Made by a program: the position numbers and the translations under genes
DNA from: an uncultured Ectothiorhodospiraceae bacterium
GTDB taxonomy: Bacteria > Pseudomonadota > Gammaproteobacteria > UBA6429 > Thiohalophilaceae
Length of the DNA stretch: 64,000 bases
Direction: 5' to 3'
NCBI GenBank assembly: GCA_947259575.1
Contig: CAMYMU010000046.1
Location: 62,001 to 126,000, forward strand
The notes under the pieces: model-generated
What the model saw: only the letters and a program-made list of their open reading frames with translations
Told to the model about the DNA's origin: nothing
The model's database searches: none
Shown here: positions 45,836-55,520 of the stretch, one piece after another
Layout: each line of letters begins with the position of its first letter
Numbering within the stretch: the stretch's first letter is position 1

Positions 45836-47158
45836 CTAGTCCGACATTATTTTAACTTGAGCTCGGCGATGCAGATATGCCGTGATACTGGATTTAAACA
45901 AACTAAGGCTAAATATGTAATAGATTATTTTAAAAATAAACAATGGTTTCTTAATCGGAGTATCCCTAAACACATCTCCCGTTAGCAAGGTTATCATCGC
46001 ATCCACAATTCGATATCTGTTATTCGGGTTTACAAACAGAAAACGGATGGCAGGACTATTAAATCGATAAATCAGCCATGAAAAAGTTTTAATGCCTCGG
46101 ATAATATTATTTTGATGACGTTTAAACGGCGCAGTTGATCTGCCAGGATCCTGTAAGTATTTCGATACGGCTTCTGAGGCACTTCCTGCTGAATACATCG
46201 CAACAAAAACACCGGTAGAAAAAATGGGATCGATGAAGGCAAAAGCATCACCGACCAGCATATAGTTGTTGCCAAACAATTTTTTTGATTGGTAAGAAAA
46301 ATTGCCTGTTGCCGTTGCTTTTGTCTCTAATTTCCCATCTTTAACCCGCTCATACAGTGGCTCACATCGCTTAATAGTATTTAGTAAAAATTCATCCAAT
46401 GGCACATTGCGCATCTTTAAATATTCTGGCCAACAAACAGCACCAATGCTGGTCGTTCCATCCTTGAGTGGAATCAGCCAAAACCAACCATAATCAAACC
46501 AGTAAATGCTTATGTTGCCTTGATGCTCACCTTCACGACGAGTAACCCCACTAAAATGACCAAATACAGCGGCGCTATTATGTTTAGGGTTTTTTTGCTT
46601 TAACTTTAACTTTGAAGAGAGAAAAGTATCACGACCTGAGGCATCAATTAAGAATTTTGCATTGAAGGTATGCTCCGTATTGGATTCATCTTTTGCAACT
46701 ACAGTGACCTGGTCATTTTGACTTAAATCAAAACTTACTGCGTCATAGCCCTCGAGCACGTTTACATCATTTTTTTTACTATTCTCTAAAAGAAGATGAT
46801 CGAATTCTGAACGACGTACCTGAAAAGCAGTAGGATATTCTGGATCCATCGCCTTGGAAAAATCAAACATGACGTATTCTGAATTATCAAATGGAGGCGT
46901 AAAGTCTGCCCCAAGCTTTTTAATACCTATTTTTTCAACTTCTTCCAGCACTCCTAACTTTTTAAAGACGTCCAGGTTACGGGGTAATAGCGATTCGCCT
47001 ATATGAAAACGTGGGTGATATTCTTTTTCCAGAAGAGTGACGGTCCAGCCTTTTCTTTGCAAAAGAGTCGATACTGTTGAGCCCGCTGGCCCACCGCCAA
47101 TGACTAAAATATCACTATGATGTACTGAACCTGGCATAAGACTTGTTAATTTCACCAT
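45836..47158 (-). CDS. Flavin-dependent halogenase-like oxidoreductase of the aryl polyene cluster
   Basis: A 440-aa FAD protein. The GxGxxG motif (ILVIGGGPAG, 17-26) is followed by 'HIGESLLPRNLDVFKKLG'. The halogenase-type WxWxIP motif is W225-F-W-L-I-P230. 'VGDAFAFIDPIFSTGVFVAM' is the second FAD motif. Halogenase-like flavoproteins occur in xanthomonadin clusters, whose pigments are brominated, so a role in polyene halogenation is possible. Many close relatives (geranylgeranyl-reductase-like or hydroxylase types) do not halogenate, so this is inference. It is separated from the rest of the cluster by two rightward genes. Confidence 0.75.
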   Translation of the reverse strand: MVKLTSLMPGSVHHSDILVIGGGPAGSTVSTLLQRKGWTVTLLEKEYHPRFHIGESLLPRNLDVFKKLGVLEEVEKIGIKKLGADFTPPFDNSEYVMFDFSKAMDPEYPTAFQVRRSEFDHLLLENSKKNDVNVLEGYDAVSFDLSQNDQVTVVAKDESNTEHTFNAKFLIDASGRDTFLSSKLKLKQKNPKHNSAAVFGHFSGVTRREGEHQGNISIYWFDYGWFWLIPLKDGTTSIGAVCWPEYLKMRNVPLDEFLLNTIKRCEPLYERVKDGKLETKATATGNFSYQSKKLFGNNYMLVGDAFAFIDPIFSTGVFVAMYSAGSASEAVSKYLQDPGRSTAPFKRHQNNIIRGIKTFSWLIYRFNSPAIRFLFVNPNNRYRIVDAMITLLTGDVFRDTPIKKPLFIFKIIYYIFSLSLFKSSITAYLHRRAQVKIMSD

Positions 47159-47311
47159 TAGAATTGATATGATATGATATTAAATTGGATCTAATGAAAC
47201 AAGCCAGAATATATAAATCTAATTAAGATGAATTAATAAGACAAACGGTGGCTACATCATGTTAAATATGCCCACCCTAGCAAGTAATTACTAAAAAAGG
47301 TCCCGGTTTAC

Positions 47312-48118
47312 ATGCCTAAATATGCTGTTGTCATTCCCGCTTTCAATGAGGCAAAAACTGTTCGTGAGGTAACCGAGCAAGTTTTAAAAAACTCGATTGA
47401 TTTGGTCATTGTGGTTGACGATGGTTCGACTGATGGTACTGCTGATACGGTGCGTGACCTACCTATTATGTTGATCGAGCATGAACAGAATCAAGGAAAG
47501 GCTGTCGCATTGGTTAATGGTATGAAGCATGCTGCTGACCACGGTGTCGACGCTGTCATTACACTCGATGCTGACGGCCAACATAAGCCTGAAGATATTC
47601 CGCGCTTTATCAAGGCCTACGAAGAGAATACTAATCACATTATAATTGGCGCACGTCTAGCGGATAAACATCTGATACCACGTAAACGGTATATTGCCAA
47701 TAAAATTGCAAACTTCTGGATCTCATGGGCAGCAGGCTACCCTATCGAAGACAGTCAATCTGGATTTAGACTTTACCCGGCTGAACTAATCCGTTCGATC
47801 GACATCAAGGTCAGCAAAGACAAATCCTTTGTCTTTGAAAGTGAAATTCTTATCAAGGCGGCACAATTAAATTATTACAGCACGCCTATAAAAATAGCTG
47901 CGATCTATGAAGAAGATTCTCGCCCTTCACACTTTCGTGGTGGCATGGATATAACCTATATCACACGCATGGTAGCCTGGTCGTTAATCACGCGCTTCTT
48001 CTACCTACCGGGTTTATATCGTTCTGCGATTAAACCACAATGGCATCGCAATGATGCTCCTTTCCTGTTTCGTTATTGTTGTGACTGGGGGATTACTTTA
48101 TTTCTGGCTACTGTTTAA
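47312..48118 (+). CDS. Family 2 glycosyltransferase (dolichol-phosphate-mannose-synthase-like)
   Basis: A 268-aa GT-A enzyme. It starts 'YAVVIPAFNEAKTVREV'; the nucleotide-sugar acidic motifs are 'VVDDGSTDG' and 'TLDADGQHKPED' (DxD-like DAD). 'ISWAAGYPIEDSQSGFRLYP' is a conserved block also seen in glycosyltransferases of aryl polyene clusters, as far as I recall. It probably modifies a lipid-linked or polyene product. It overlaps the next gene by 68 bases, which is unusually long. Confidence 0.8.
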   Translation: MPKYAVVIPAFNEAKTVREVTEQVLKNSIDLVIVVDDGSTDGTADTVRDLPIMLIEHEQNQGKAVALVNGMKHAADHGVDAVITLDADGQHKPEDIPRFIKAYEENTNHIIIGARLADKHLIPRKRYIANKIANFWISWAAGYPIEDSQSGFRLYPAELIRSIDIKVSKDKSFVFESEILIKAAQLNYYSTPIKIAAIYEEDSRPSHFRGGMDITYITRMVAWSLITRFFYLPGLYRSAIKPQWHRNDAPFLFRYCCDWGITLFLATV

Positions 48119-48677
48119 AACATGGATGACTGCACGCTACACCGCAATACCTGAACAATCATTCAATACAGCCCTGGTATTGGGAATGGCACTCGACAAC
48201 AATCAACCACGCCCTTTCTATTTAGCACGTCTAGAGCGTGCAAAGAATATTTTGCAACGTAATACCAATATGAAAATTATGATACTTGGTGGTAAAACAG
48301 GACAGTCAACACTTACCGAGGCTGAGGCTGGTCGTGACTATTTGCTGTCACAAGATGTTCCCGAAAGCAATATCGTACTCGAAGATGTATCACGTCACAC
48401 TCTCGAAAACCTTAAACAGGCAAAAAACATATTATCTGAACAAGAACTTCAAGACACTGCATTGATTAGTCAGCGCTATCATTTATATAGAGCACACACC
48501 CTGGCAAATGGTTTTAAGATTCCACATACGCTTTGCCCGGCAGACGATATTTTTAGATTAAATTTTTTAAACTCTATTCGCTTGCTAAAAGAGGCCTTCT
48601 ATACACATTGGTATTGGATTGGAAAAATTTTCTCTATTCTAATCAATAACCAGCATATGCTGAACCGAATAAGATAA
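48051..48677 (+). CDS. YdcF/DUF218-family membrane protein
   Basis: A 208-aa protein with one N-terminal membrane helix (about 3-24). The soluble DUF218 domain follows: 'ALVLGMALDNNQPRPFYLARLERA', 'MILGGKTGQSTLTEAEAGRDYLL', 'VLEDVSRHTLENLKQAKNIL' and 'TALISQRYHLYRAHTLA'. Relatives include SanA and ElyC, linked to envelope integrity, but the activity is unknown. The start lies inside the glycosyltransferase gene; a later ATG would remove the helix. Confidence 0.82.
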   Translation: MMLLSCFVIVVTGGLLYFWLLFKTWMTARYTAIPEQSFNTALVLGMALDNNQPRPFYLARLERAKNILQRNTNMKIMILGGKTGQSTLTEAEAGRDYLLSQDVPESNIVLEDVSRHTLENLKQAKNILSEQELQDTALISQRYHLYRAHTLANGFKIPHTLCPADDIFRLNFLNSIRLLKEAFYTHWYWIGKIFSILINNQHMLNRIR

Positions 48678-48684
48678 TCTCTTC

Positions 48685-49404
48685 TTATACCATTCCACCA
48701 TTGACGCCGATAATCTGGCCTGAGATATAACGCGCTTCGTCAGAAACCAGGAAGGCAATCAAATTAGCAACATCTTCTGCTTTACCTGCATGTTGCATAG
48801 GAATCATTTGCCTGATCATTTCATCGCTGAAAACTTCTTTTGTCATACTGCTTTCGATTACGCCAGGCGCTACAACATTCACGGTAATACCACGCGAACC
48901 CATTTCAATCGCAAGCGACTTGCTTGCACCATGCAGTCCTGACTTGGCTGCCGCATAATTTGCCTGTCCGCGATTGCCCATCACTCCGGCTACTGATGAA
49001 AGGTTCACAATCCGTCCCCAACGTGTTTGCATCATAGGCAGAAGTAATGGTTGAGTTACATTAAAAAAACCATTTAGGGAAACATCGATTACTTTTTTCC
49101 ATTGTTCTGCTTTCATTCCTGCCATAATAGCATCATCATGAATTCCTGCATTATTCACAATGATCTGAATGGGGCCAGCACTAACTAATGTCTCGAGCGC
49201 CTGCTTAGATGCCGCGGAATCAGAAACATCGAAGCTAACGGCTTCAGCAGAACCGCCTGAACTATTGATCTCATTCACTACTCTTTCGGCTCGATCGATA
49301 CCCGTATTGGCATGCACAATCACATGTAAGCCAGCTGTGGCAAGACGGGAGCATATAACTGCACCAATGTCACCACTACCACCTGTTACCAATGCGCGTT
49401 TCAT
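48685..49404 (-). CDS. 3-oxoacyl-ACP reductase of the aryl polyene cluster (FabG-like, ApeQ-type)
   Basis: A 239-aa short-chain dehydrogenase. The NADPH site is 'VTGGSGDIGAVIC' and the catalytic Tyr/Lys are in 'YAAAKSGL', with the serine in 'NLSSVAGVMG'. It reduces the ketoacyl intermediate during polyene elongation. It overlaps the dehydratase gene by four bases and ends the leftward operon. Confidence 0.92.
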   Translation of the reverse strand: MKRALVTGGSGDIGAVICSRLATAGLHVIVHANTGIDRAERVVNEINSSGGSAEAVSFDVSDSAASKQALETLVSAGPIQIIVNNAGIHDDAIMAGMKAEQWKKVIDVSLNGFFNVTQPLLLPMMQTRWGRIVNLSSVAGVMGNRGQANYAAAKSGLHGASKSLAIEMGSRGITVNVVAPGVIESSMTKEVFSDEMIRQMIPMQHAGKAEDVANLIAFLVSDEARYISGQIIGVNGGMV

Positions 49405-49859
49405 GTTTGTTCTCCAAGTTGAATGACCGTGACCCTGCCACTGGCAACTATATTGTTATTACTACTCACTCTAAATGAATAGATCAGACTAGTACCTTGT
49501 GCCATTATTTTTTCAGCTGTGACCTCAAGAGGATTCTTTAAATCGTCTAGATACTCACAGCTTAATTTTATATCTCTCAGTGCAACCAAGTAGCCTTGCT
49601 GAATACTTTTATTATCCTTTTGCGCCAGCAGGCCACCATGAACGGCCATCGCCTGGGCACCATATTCAATCGCATGAATGCTGCTAAGTCGTGCCTTAGT
49701 CAGCAAGGGATTATCGTCTCGTTGGTGGCTCATGCTACTGCAAACGATTTGTGATTCATCATAGTCTTCAACTGAATCCAACAAACACATCGTGCCCGCG
49801 TGTGGTATCAATTCAAGCAACTGCTCGCGATTCAGCTGTTCACGTTTCATCTGGGACAT
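49401..49859 (-). CDS. Aryl polyene 3-hydroxyacyl-ACP dehydratase (ApeP-type hotdog protein)
   Basis: A 152-aa hotdog-fold protein. 'LIPHAGTMCLLDSVEDYD' at the start and 'HAIEYGAQAMAVHGGLLA' in the centre match the dehydratases of aryl polyene clusters (ApeP in the E. coli/Xenorhabdus nomenclature), as I recall. It would dehydrate the hydroxyacyl chain to build the conjugated double bonds. It overlaps the chain-length-factor gene by 13 bases. Confidence 0.85.
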   Translation of the reverse strand: MSQMKREQLNREQLLELIPHAGTMCLLDSVEDYDESQIVCSSMSHQRDDNPLLTKARLSSIHAIEYGAQAMAVHGGLLAQKDNKSIQQGYLVALRDIKLSCEYLDDLKNPLEVTAEKIMAQGTSLIYSFRVSSNNNIVASGRVTVIQLGEQT

Positions 49860-50650
49860 GCGCTAACTTCGACACTCAATATTGTCTCATGCGGTGCAGG
49901 TAATTGAATAGTTGCATCAGTGTTGCATGAAAAAGTTTCCAGTAGCGGTAGACTACGTGCTGCTGGATTACCGATACGAAGTTTTTCCAGCTCTTTGTTT
50001 TCGCTGACCGTTTGAACACCTGATTGTTTAAGACTACATTTCAACGCTGCTACTGAATCAGTTGTTTTAGTCGGCGAGATTACCATAGCAGTAGCAAAGG
50101 CCGAATACATGGGGCGTGCACTTGCCAACGGCTCCATAAGTACAGGCACATCGTAAGCAACAAATAACACCGGTTGTTGCTCGCATGAAGCAAATGTAAC
50201 GGCTTCGAGTAAACCTGCCGCAAAACTGAAATCGGCTGCAGAAATCGAAGTTGATGCAAGTTGTGCATTTGCTGCAATGGCCCAATATCCGGCCGGGGCA
50301 TTATGAACCGAATTATGAAAATGTGTTGGTGACACAGGTTTACCGGGCTGCATCAGTGCCGTACATATACGGTGTATAATTTCTATATCACCATCAGATG
50401 CTGCAAAAACCGTTGCATAGTTATTGCTGTCTTGCATCTTATCAGCCAAAGCATCCTGTGCCACTTGTAAGGCGATTTTTATTAAGCTTGTCGTGCGGCG
50501 GCGCTCATTCGCTGGCAACAAGCTTGGAGAAAGTTTTGGAATATCTTCATACTTATAACTAGCCTTCCCCGTCAATATGGGTAAGCTCATTTTCCAGCCA
50601 TCAAGGCCAGGACCTTGCAAGCTGACAGACTCCACATATACTTGCTTCAT
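49847..50650 (-). CDS. Beta-ketoacyl synthase chain-length factor (ApeC-type)
   Basis: A 267-aa truncated thiolase-fold protein of the ketosynthase-like family without the catalytic Cys. 'FHNSVHNAPAGYWAIAANAQLASTSISA' is the signature block of this family. It should pair with the ketosynthase encoded immediately upstream; their genes overlap by four bases (ATGA). Such heterodimers set polyene length. Confidence 0.88.
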   Translation of the reverse strand: MKQVYVESVSLQGPGLDGWKMSLPILTGKASYKYEDIPKLSPSLLPANERRRTTSLIKIALQVAQDALADKMQDSNNYATVFAASDGDIEIIHRICTALMQPGKPVSPTHFHNSVHNAPAGYWAIAANAQLASTSISAADFSFAAGLLEAVTFASCEQQPVLFVAYDVPVLMEPLASARPMYSAFATAMVISPTKTTDSVAALKCSLKQSGVQTVSENKELEKLRIGNPAARSLPLLETFSCNTDATIQLPAPHETILSVEVSACPR

Positions 50651-51840
50651 TCCGTCCGCCCTATTACCAAACTACAGTTACTACCGCCAAAACCAAATGA
50701 ATTGGATAAAATTGTTTTTACGTTTGTATATTGTGACTGTTGTACGATGTTCGCAGAAGTATCAGGATCTATTTCTTCAGTATTCAAACTAATAGGCATA
50801 AAGTCATGTTCTATCGCTAGACAACCAAACACAGCTTCAGTTATTCCGGCAGCGCCAAGCGTATGCCCAGTCCATCCTTTGGTCGAACTACAAGGAGTCT
50901 TTTTACCAAAAACAGAAACTACTGCCTTATCTTCAGCACTATCATTGGAGCGTGTTGCTGTACCATGTAGGTTAATATAATCAATCGCATCTGGATTGAG
51001 ACCCGCAGTGTTTAATGCTTGTTGCATAGCTTGTATCGCACCACGTCCTTCTGGGTGTGGTGTTGACATATGATAAGCGTCGCTACTCTCACCATAACCT
51101 AACATAGCGAGACATGCCTCCCCCTCTGCTGCCGGTTCAAGCAAGGCAAATCCTGCCCCTTCTCCTATATTGATCCCATTTCGTTGAGCATCCCAGGGGC
51201 GGCAAGGTTGTTCTGACACCAACTGTAAACTATTGAAACCATATAATGTGGTCAAACATAGACTGTCGACGCCCCCTACGACAGCTGCATCACAATAACC
51301 GCTTTGGATATGACGCCACGCGCTAGCAAAGACCTTGCTACTGGAAGAGCAGGCCGTTGAAACAGCATGTGCAGGTCCTTTTAAGTTCAAATAGCGTTGG
51401 GTAAAGTTCACTAACGAAAATACATTATGGGTTTCCAGATAATGATAGTCGTTTGGCAAATTTTGAGTCTGAGGTTCCATGTTACGAAATGCCAATTCAG
51501 TTTCCTGTATGCCTGACGTGCTCGTACCCAAAAACACCCCAACTCTATGAGCGCCATAGCGTTCGCTCGCCTGGTGTACTTGTTCTACAAAAGCATCTTG
51601 TTCTAATCCCAGCAGGGTTAATTTGTTATTGCGACAACTATATTCTTGTAGTTGTGCGGGCATCTTTACCTGTTCAAGACCATCGACACGACCGATATAA
51701 GTAGACAAATCACACTCATCGAAGTCACAAGTGCTAAGTCCTGATCTCTCGCTCTGTAAGGCAGTTAAAGATGCTTGCAGACCTGTACCTAAGGCATTGG
51801 TCAATGTATAACTACTTATTTTAAGAGGTTTAATGGCCAA
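50647..51840 (-). CDS. Beta-ketoacyl-ACP synthase (ApeO-type)
   Basis: A 397-aa condensing enzyme. The active-site cysteine is C164 in 'STACSSSSKVF', with the two histidines in 'NLHGTATRSND' and 'GWTGHTLGAAGITEA'. The start is TTG, supported by AGGAA seven bases upstream. It is the only catalytic ketosynthase in the cluster; typical aryl polyene loci also carry a second one (ApeR-type), which is missing here. Confidence 0.92.
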   Translation of the reverse strand: MAIKPLKISSYTLTNALGTGLQASLTALQSERSGLSTCDFDECDLSTYIGRVDGLEQVKMPAQLQEYSCRNNKLTLLGLEQDAFVEQVHQASERYGAHRVGVFLGTSTSGIQETELAFRNMEPQTQNLPNDYHYLETHNVFSLVNFTQRYLNLKGPAHAVSTACSSSSKVFASAWRHIQSGYCDAAVVGGVDSLCLTTLYGFNSLQLVSEQPCRPWDAQRNGINIGEGAGFALLEPAAEGEACLAMLGYGESSDAYHMSTPHPEGRGAIQAMQQALNTAGLNPDAIDYINLHGTATRSNDSAEDKAVVSVFGKKTPCSSTKGWTGHTLGAAGITEAVFGCLAIEHDFMPISLNTEEIDPDTSANIVQQSQYTNVKTILSNSFGFGGSNCSLVIGRTE

Positions 51841-51866
51841 TATAATTCCTGTAAATCAATTAGTTA

Positions 51867-54209
51867 TTATAATTCTTCTTGCTCAAATATTACCGGCTGA
51901 CGGGCCAACCAGTAACTAAGTACAAAACTGATAGCAACTCCTAATGCTACTGTTTGTCCCATGGCGTGTAAAACGGGAATACTCGAAAAAGACAGAATAC
52001 CAAAAACTGATACGGTAGAGATCATACACACCACAATTCCATGCAAAGTTCGACAACGTGAGGTTAGCTGGTGGTCAGGACGGCTAAAAAATAAACTGTA
52101 ATCTAGACCTATCCCTGCAACCAACACCAGTGCAAGCAAGTGAAACAAGGATAAAACTTCTCCAAGGCTATTCAATAACACTAGCGTTATCAATATAGAG
52201 CTATAAAGCGTTGCTAGCACTGATACAAACCGACGATTAGGTTTCAATGCCAGCAACAAAAACAATGCAATAATCCCTGCACCCCACATTAAACGTGACA
52301 TTGCCTCTGACCGAAAACGATTAAGTGTCGTTTCAGTTAGTTGCCTGATATTGACGTACTGAATCTGCGAGTTTTTCTGTTGTTCTGCCCATTCGATAAG
52401 ACGTTCGGGTTGAGTGACATTGCTAAAGCGTATTAAGCCAACGTACCCACTATCATTCTTAAGGTAAAGTCCGGATAATTTTAAACCCACAATGGTTTTC
52501 TCAAGTCCGTCCAGTTCAATCGGTTCTAATGATTTTGAAGCAGACACATCTAATATAAACTGTTCGAATGTTCCTGATTGAAATGGTAGATCATGTTGTG
52601 CTTTTATGATTCGTTTTGATAGCTCGCTAGACTGAGGTAGAAATGCCTGTCGACGTTGTTGTTGCTGAAAACTGGGCAAATACTTATGCAAACTTTCAAA
52701 ACTATCAATAGCACCGCTTTTCTGCAAACTAAGAAGACCTGGCTCCAGGCTTTCTTGTAATTCGAGAAGTTTTTGAATATCGCTAGCCTGAATCAACGCA
52801 ATATGATTTAGATCGGCTACAGCCAACTTATCACGTAAGTGTTGATCGACTTTACGTGCCTGTTCTGGCAATGGACTCAATGCTGTGAGGTTCGTCTCCC
52901 AACGTGAGGGAATCATCCAAATCAACACTATGCTAAACAATAACACCAACAAAGCAATATAGGGTGAGATTACTCTTCCATGCTGTAAGCGTTGAGTACA
53001 ACGTTCAACATTTAGGCTAACACCGCTCGAACCAGCCAAATTCGGTAGGACATACCTTGTAACGAGTGCCGCACTAATCAATCCTACAATCGTGAATACA
53101 CCTAATTGTTTAAGACCACTGAAGTCAGTCAGCAACAAACTTAGGTAACCTAAGCACGTAGTAACAACACTGAGTAACAGAGTTGGCCAAATTTTTTGTA
53201 GACTTCTAGACAGGGATTCATTGTTGATCCAATGACTAAAACTGTGTACCGGATAATCGATACTTACACCAATTAGCGTCATTCCAAATGCAATGGTAAT
53301 ACCATGTACAGACGAAAAAATCGTAGTCGAAACGGCTAAAGCGACGACCAATGCAGTAGCTAAGGGCAAACTACTCAGCAGGACAAGTCTGATGCGACGA
53401 TAGGCGACAGCAAGTATCAAGACGATGAACAAACTGGCGATAGTACTTAACCATTTAATCTCAGTACGAATTTGATTTCGCGTCGACACTGCAAAACGGG
53501 CCGGACCACTATAAATCATTGTTACATCAGTTTGCTTGCGAATGCTTTCAAACGTAGTTTCAAGATAATTGAGTAAAAACTCCTGCTGATCTATGTCGTA
53601 ACCGGTTAACTTCATCTCAGCTAAAATCAATGCACTCTCACCTTTTTGATCAAACCAGACACCAAATTTCTTTTTCAGGTGAGTATCGCCTCGCCACTGA
53701 TTCAAGATACTTAACGTTTCCATGGTTGGATCAGACCGCAAATAACGTTTTACAATTGATCCTTGCGCCGATTGTAGATCGTCGAGTCGTTGGGTGAATG
53801 TCTCTTTAAGCGCTGGTTGTGAGAATGTTTCTGGATTTGTATTTTTACTGAGCAAATAGCGGTAACGATAAATAAGTGAATCTTTACCCGGTAATACTGA
53901 CTTAGATCCATTTTTCACTTGTTTGAAGTGCTGACTGGCTTCGAGTTGGGCAACAAGCTGACGACTTTGGCTAGCAAGCTCTTCCGCGTTATCGCCCTCA
54001 AGGGCAATCATAATTAATGTATTATGGCCGCCCTGGACAAGATCATTCAGCACACTCTGTGCCATACCTGAATGTGTTGAATCGCTAGTCTCAATCGGCG
54101 GCAAAAATTGTCCCAAGTCAGAGCTAACACTGAGCCGTGTTGCTATTATGTATATACATACCAGCAATACTGCAACCCAAATAAATAGTAAGAGAGATGC
54201 GCGTTTCAA
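51867..54209 (-). CDS. MMPL/RND-family exporter of the aryl polyene cluster
   Basis: A 780-aa membrane protein with two repeats, each of a single helix, a large periplasmic loop and five helices. 'AFGMTLIGVSIDYPVHSFSHW' in the first half and 'LVAGIGLDYSLFFSRP' in the second carry the Asp-Tyr motifs of helix 4 and 10. It is expected to move the polyene lipid across or out of the inner membrane. The start is TTG, five bases after the LolA-like gene. Confidence 0.9.
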   Translation of the reverse strand: MKRASLLLFIWVAVLLVCIYIIATRLSVSSDLGQFLPPIETSDSTHSGMAQSVLNDLVQGGHNTLIMIALEGDNAEELASQSRQLVAQLEASQHFKQVKNGSKSVLPGKDSLIYRYRYLLSKNTNPETFSQPALKETFTQRLDDLQSAQGSIVKRYLRSDPTMETLSILNQWRGDTHLKKKFGVWFDQKGESALILAEMKLTGYDIDQQEFLLNYLETTFESIRKQTDVTMIYSGPARFAVSTRNQIRTEIKWLSTIASLFIVLILAVAYRRIRLVLLSSLPLATALVVALAVSTTIFSSVHGITIAFGMTLIGVSIDYPVHSFSHWINNESLSRSLQKIWPTLLLSVVTTCLGYLSLLLTDFSGLKQLGVFTIVGLISAALVTRYVLPNLAGSSGVSLNVERCTQRLQHGRVISPYIALLVLLFSIVLIWMIPSRWETNLTALSPLPEQARKVDQHLRDKLAVADLNHIALIQASDIQKLLELQESLEPGLLSLQKSGAIDSFESLHKYLPSFQQQQRRQAFLPQSSELSKRIIKAQHDLPFQSGTFEQFILDVSASKSLEPIELDGLEKTIVGLKLSGLYLKNDSGYVGLIRFSNVTQPERLIEWAEQQKNSQIQYVNIRQLTETTLNRFRSEAMSRLMWGAGIIALFLLLALKPNRRFVSVLATLYSSILITLVLLNSLGEVLSLFHLLALVLVAGIGLDYSLFFSRPDHQLTSRCRTLHGIVVCMISTVSVFGILSFSSIPVLHAMGQTVALGVAISFVLSYWLARQPVIFEQEEL

Positions 54210-54213
54210 AATA

Positions 54214-54819
54214 TCATCTAACCTGAATTATATTCATTTCCGTGTTATCACCACCTGTTTCGACTGTGATCATTTTTGTCACTGCACCAGCATGACCTTC
54301 AACCACAAGTTTTTCGATATACTCACTCATCTCATCATCTTTGGGGACAAGCACAATTATCCAGTGCCGAATTTCGCCGCTAAAACTAATTTCATAAAAT
54401 TGTTCAAGGCGCTTGAGGTTACCGCCCAGGACACCACGATATGCTTCTGCAAATGCCTTTATAGCCGGATAGTTCTGTAGATTTATCTCATGAGTTTCGC
54501 CGTTTGCTTTACTGACTTGCAAGAAATCACCTTTGATTTCAAACTTTTCATAATTTGGTTTAAGAGTTTCTTTTAAAATGTGGTCGGGTGCAACATAAGA
54601 AAGACGACCTTCGCTCAGTAGCGGTTTGTTTAAAAACGCAATCGTTTTTGTTTCATTAAAGTTTGCTTGTGATGAACTAATTTCGGATAACTTGGCCATT
54701 ACCTCTTCTAAAGCTATCTGAGGTTCCCCTAACTCTACAGTAGCTGCTACAGTGGCTATAAAAAACAAAACACTGCACAGAAGAAACCTAGTCTTTATTA
54801 TAATCTTTCCAGTAATCAT
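54214..54819 (-). CDS. LolA-like periplasmic lipoprotein carrier of the aryl polyene cluster
   Basis: A 201-aa protein with a signal peptide (about 1-27). The middle reads like the LolA fold: 'QANFNETKTIAFLNKPLLSEGRLSYVAPDHILKETLKPNYE'-type strands. It probably carries the lipid-anchored polyene through the periplasm, beside the MMPL exporter. Its ATG lies inside the frame-shifted tail of the disrupted acyltransferase, which suggests that the two genes overlapped originally. Confidence 0.85.
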   Translation of the reverse strand: MITGKIIIKTRFLLCSVLFFIATVAATVELGEPQIALEEVMAKLSEISSSQANFNETKTIAFLNKPLLSEGRLSYVAPDHILKETLKPNYEKFEIKGDFLQVSKANGETHEINLQNYPAIKAFAEAYRGVLGGNLKRLEQFYEISFSGEIRHWIIVLVPKDDEMSEYIEKLVVEGHAGAVTKMITVETGGDNTEMNIIQVR

Positions 54820-55520
54820 AAAAGTTAAACCAGTTATAAGGTGCTTGTCTCATATGCCTCTCGATATGCCGAAGGAAAATCAGTCGCTTCACCCAGTAGT
54901 TTACAAGATGTCTTCTTTTCGTTGCCAGAAACCCTATCGCCTAACATACCAACCAAATATCCAGACTCAATTGCCTCTTGCATCTGTAACATAGCATCGG
55001 CATCACTCAGGTTAATCACAGACGCTGCAACAGCAGGATTAAGCGCATTTAAAACCGTAGTAATCATTTGATTATGATCACGATACATCAGGATCTTGAC
55101 CGGCAAATGGTAACGTGATATCGCCAACGCTCGCAAGACTTCAAAGCTACCAAGATGAGAACCTAACAGGATTGCCCCGCGCTTATCCTTTAGAAAGGAG
55201 TCAAATATCTCAGCATTATGAACACGTATGTCAAAGCGTTCATACTGATCAGTCAGGAAATAGACGCGATCAAGTACTGTAGAAGCGAATGTGTATATAT
55301 GCCTGGCAACCTCAGAAATTTTTGCTGGTCGCCCCAATATACGTTTTAGATAACTACGACTACTGCGAACAACCTTGTTTGACGTCAATAAGAAATATGC
55401 AACGATTGGATAAAGTAAAATACGCGAGAAACGTCGGCCAATGTGTAATGCGATCCAGCGAATCAATTTTAAAGTAAATGGATTGCTACGCTCACTCTGT
55501 TGAATCCATTCCTGACTCAT
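54788..55520 (-). pseudogene. Disrupted lysophospholipid acyltransferase of the aryl polyene cluster
   Basis: The open frame (54834-55520) gives 228 aa against about 300 in the family. It has the acyltransferase motif H122-x4-E127 ('SHLGSFE') and 'GMLGDR' (191-196), then reads normally to 'LLGEATDFPSA' (about residue 218) and ends abruptly with ten unrelated residues. The expected C-terminus is present in the next frame: 'RQAPYNWFNFYDYWKDYNKD' and a stop at 54788-54790. Roughly 60-70 residues between these points are missing. A frameshifting internal deletion explains this; a sequence or assembly error is the alternative. Confidence 0.8.

Noticed and set aside
47159-47200. ATATGATATGATATT direct repeats upstream of the flavoprotein gene
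   Set aside because: Short AT-rich repetition in a promoter region; nothing supports an operator or recombination site.
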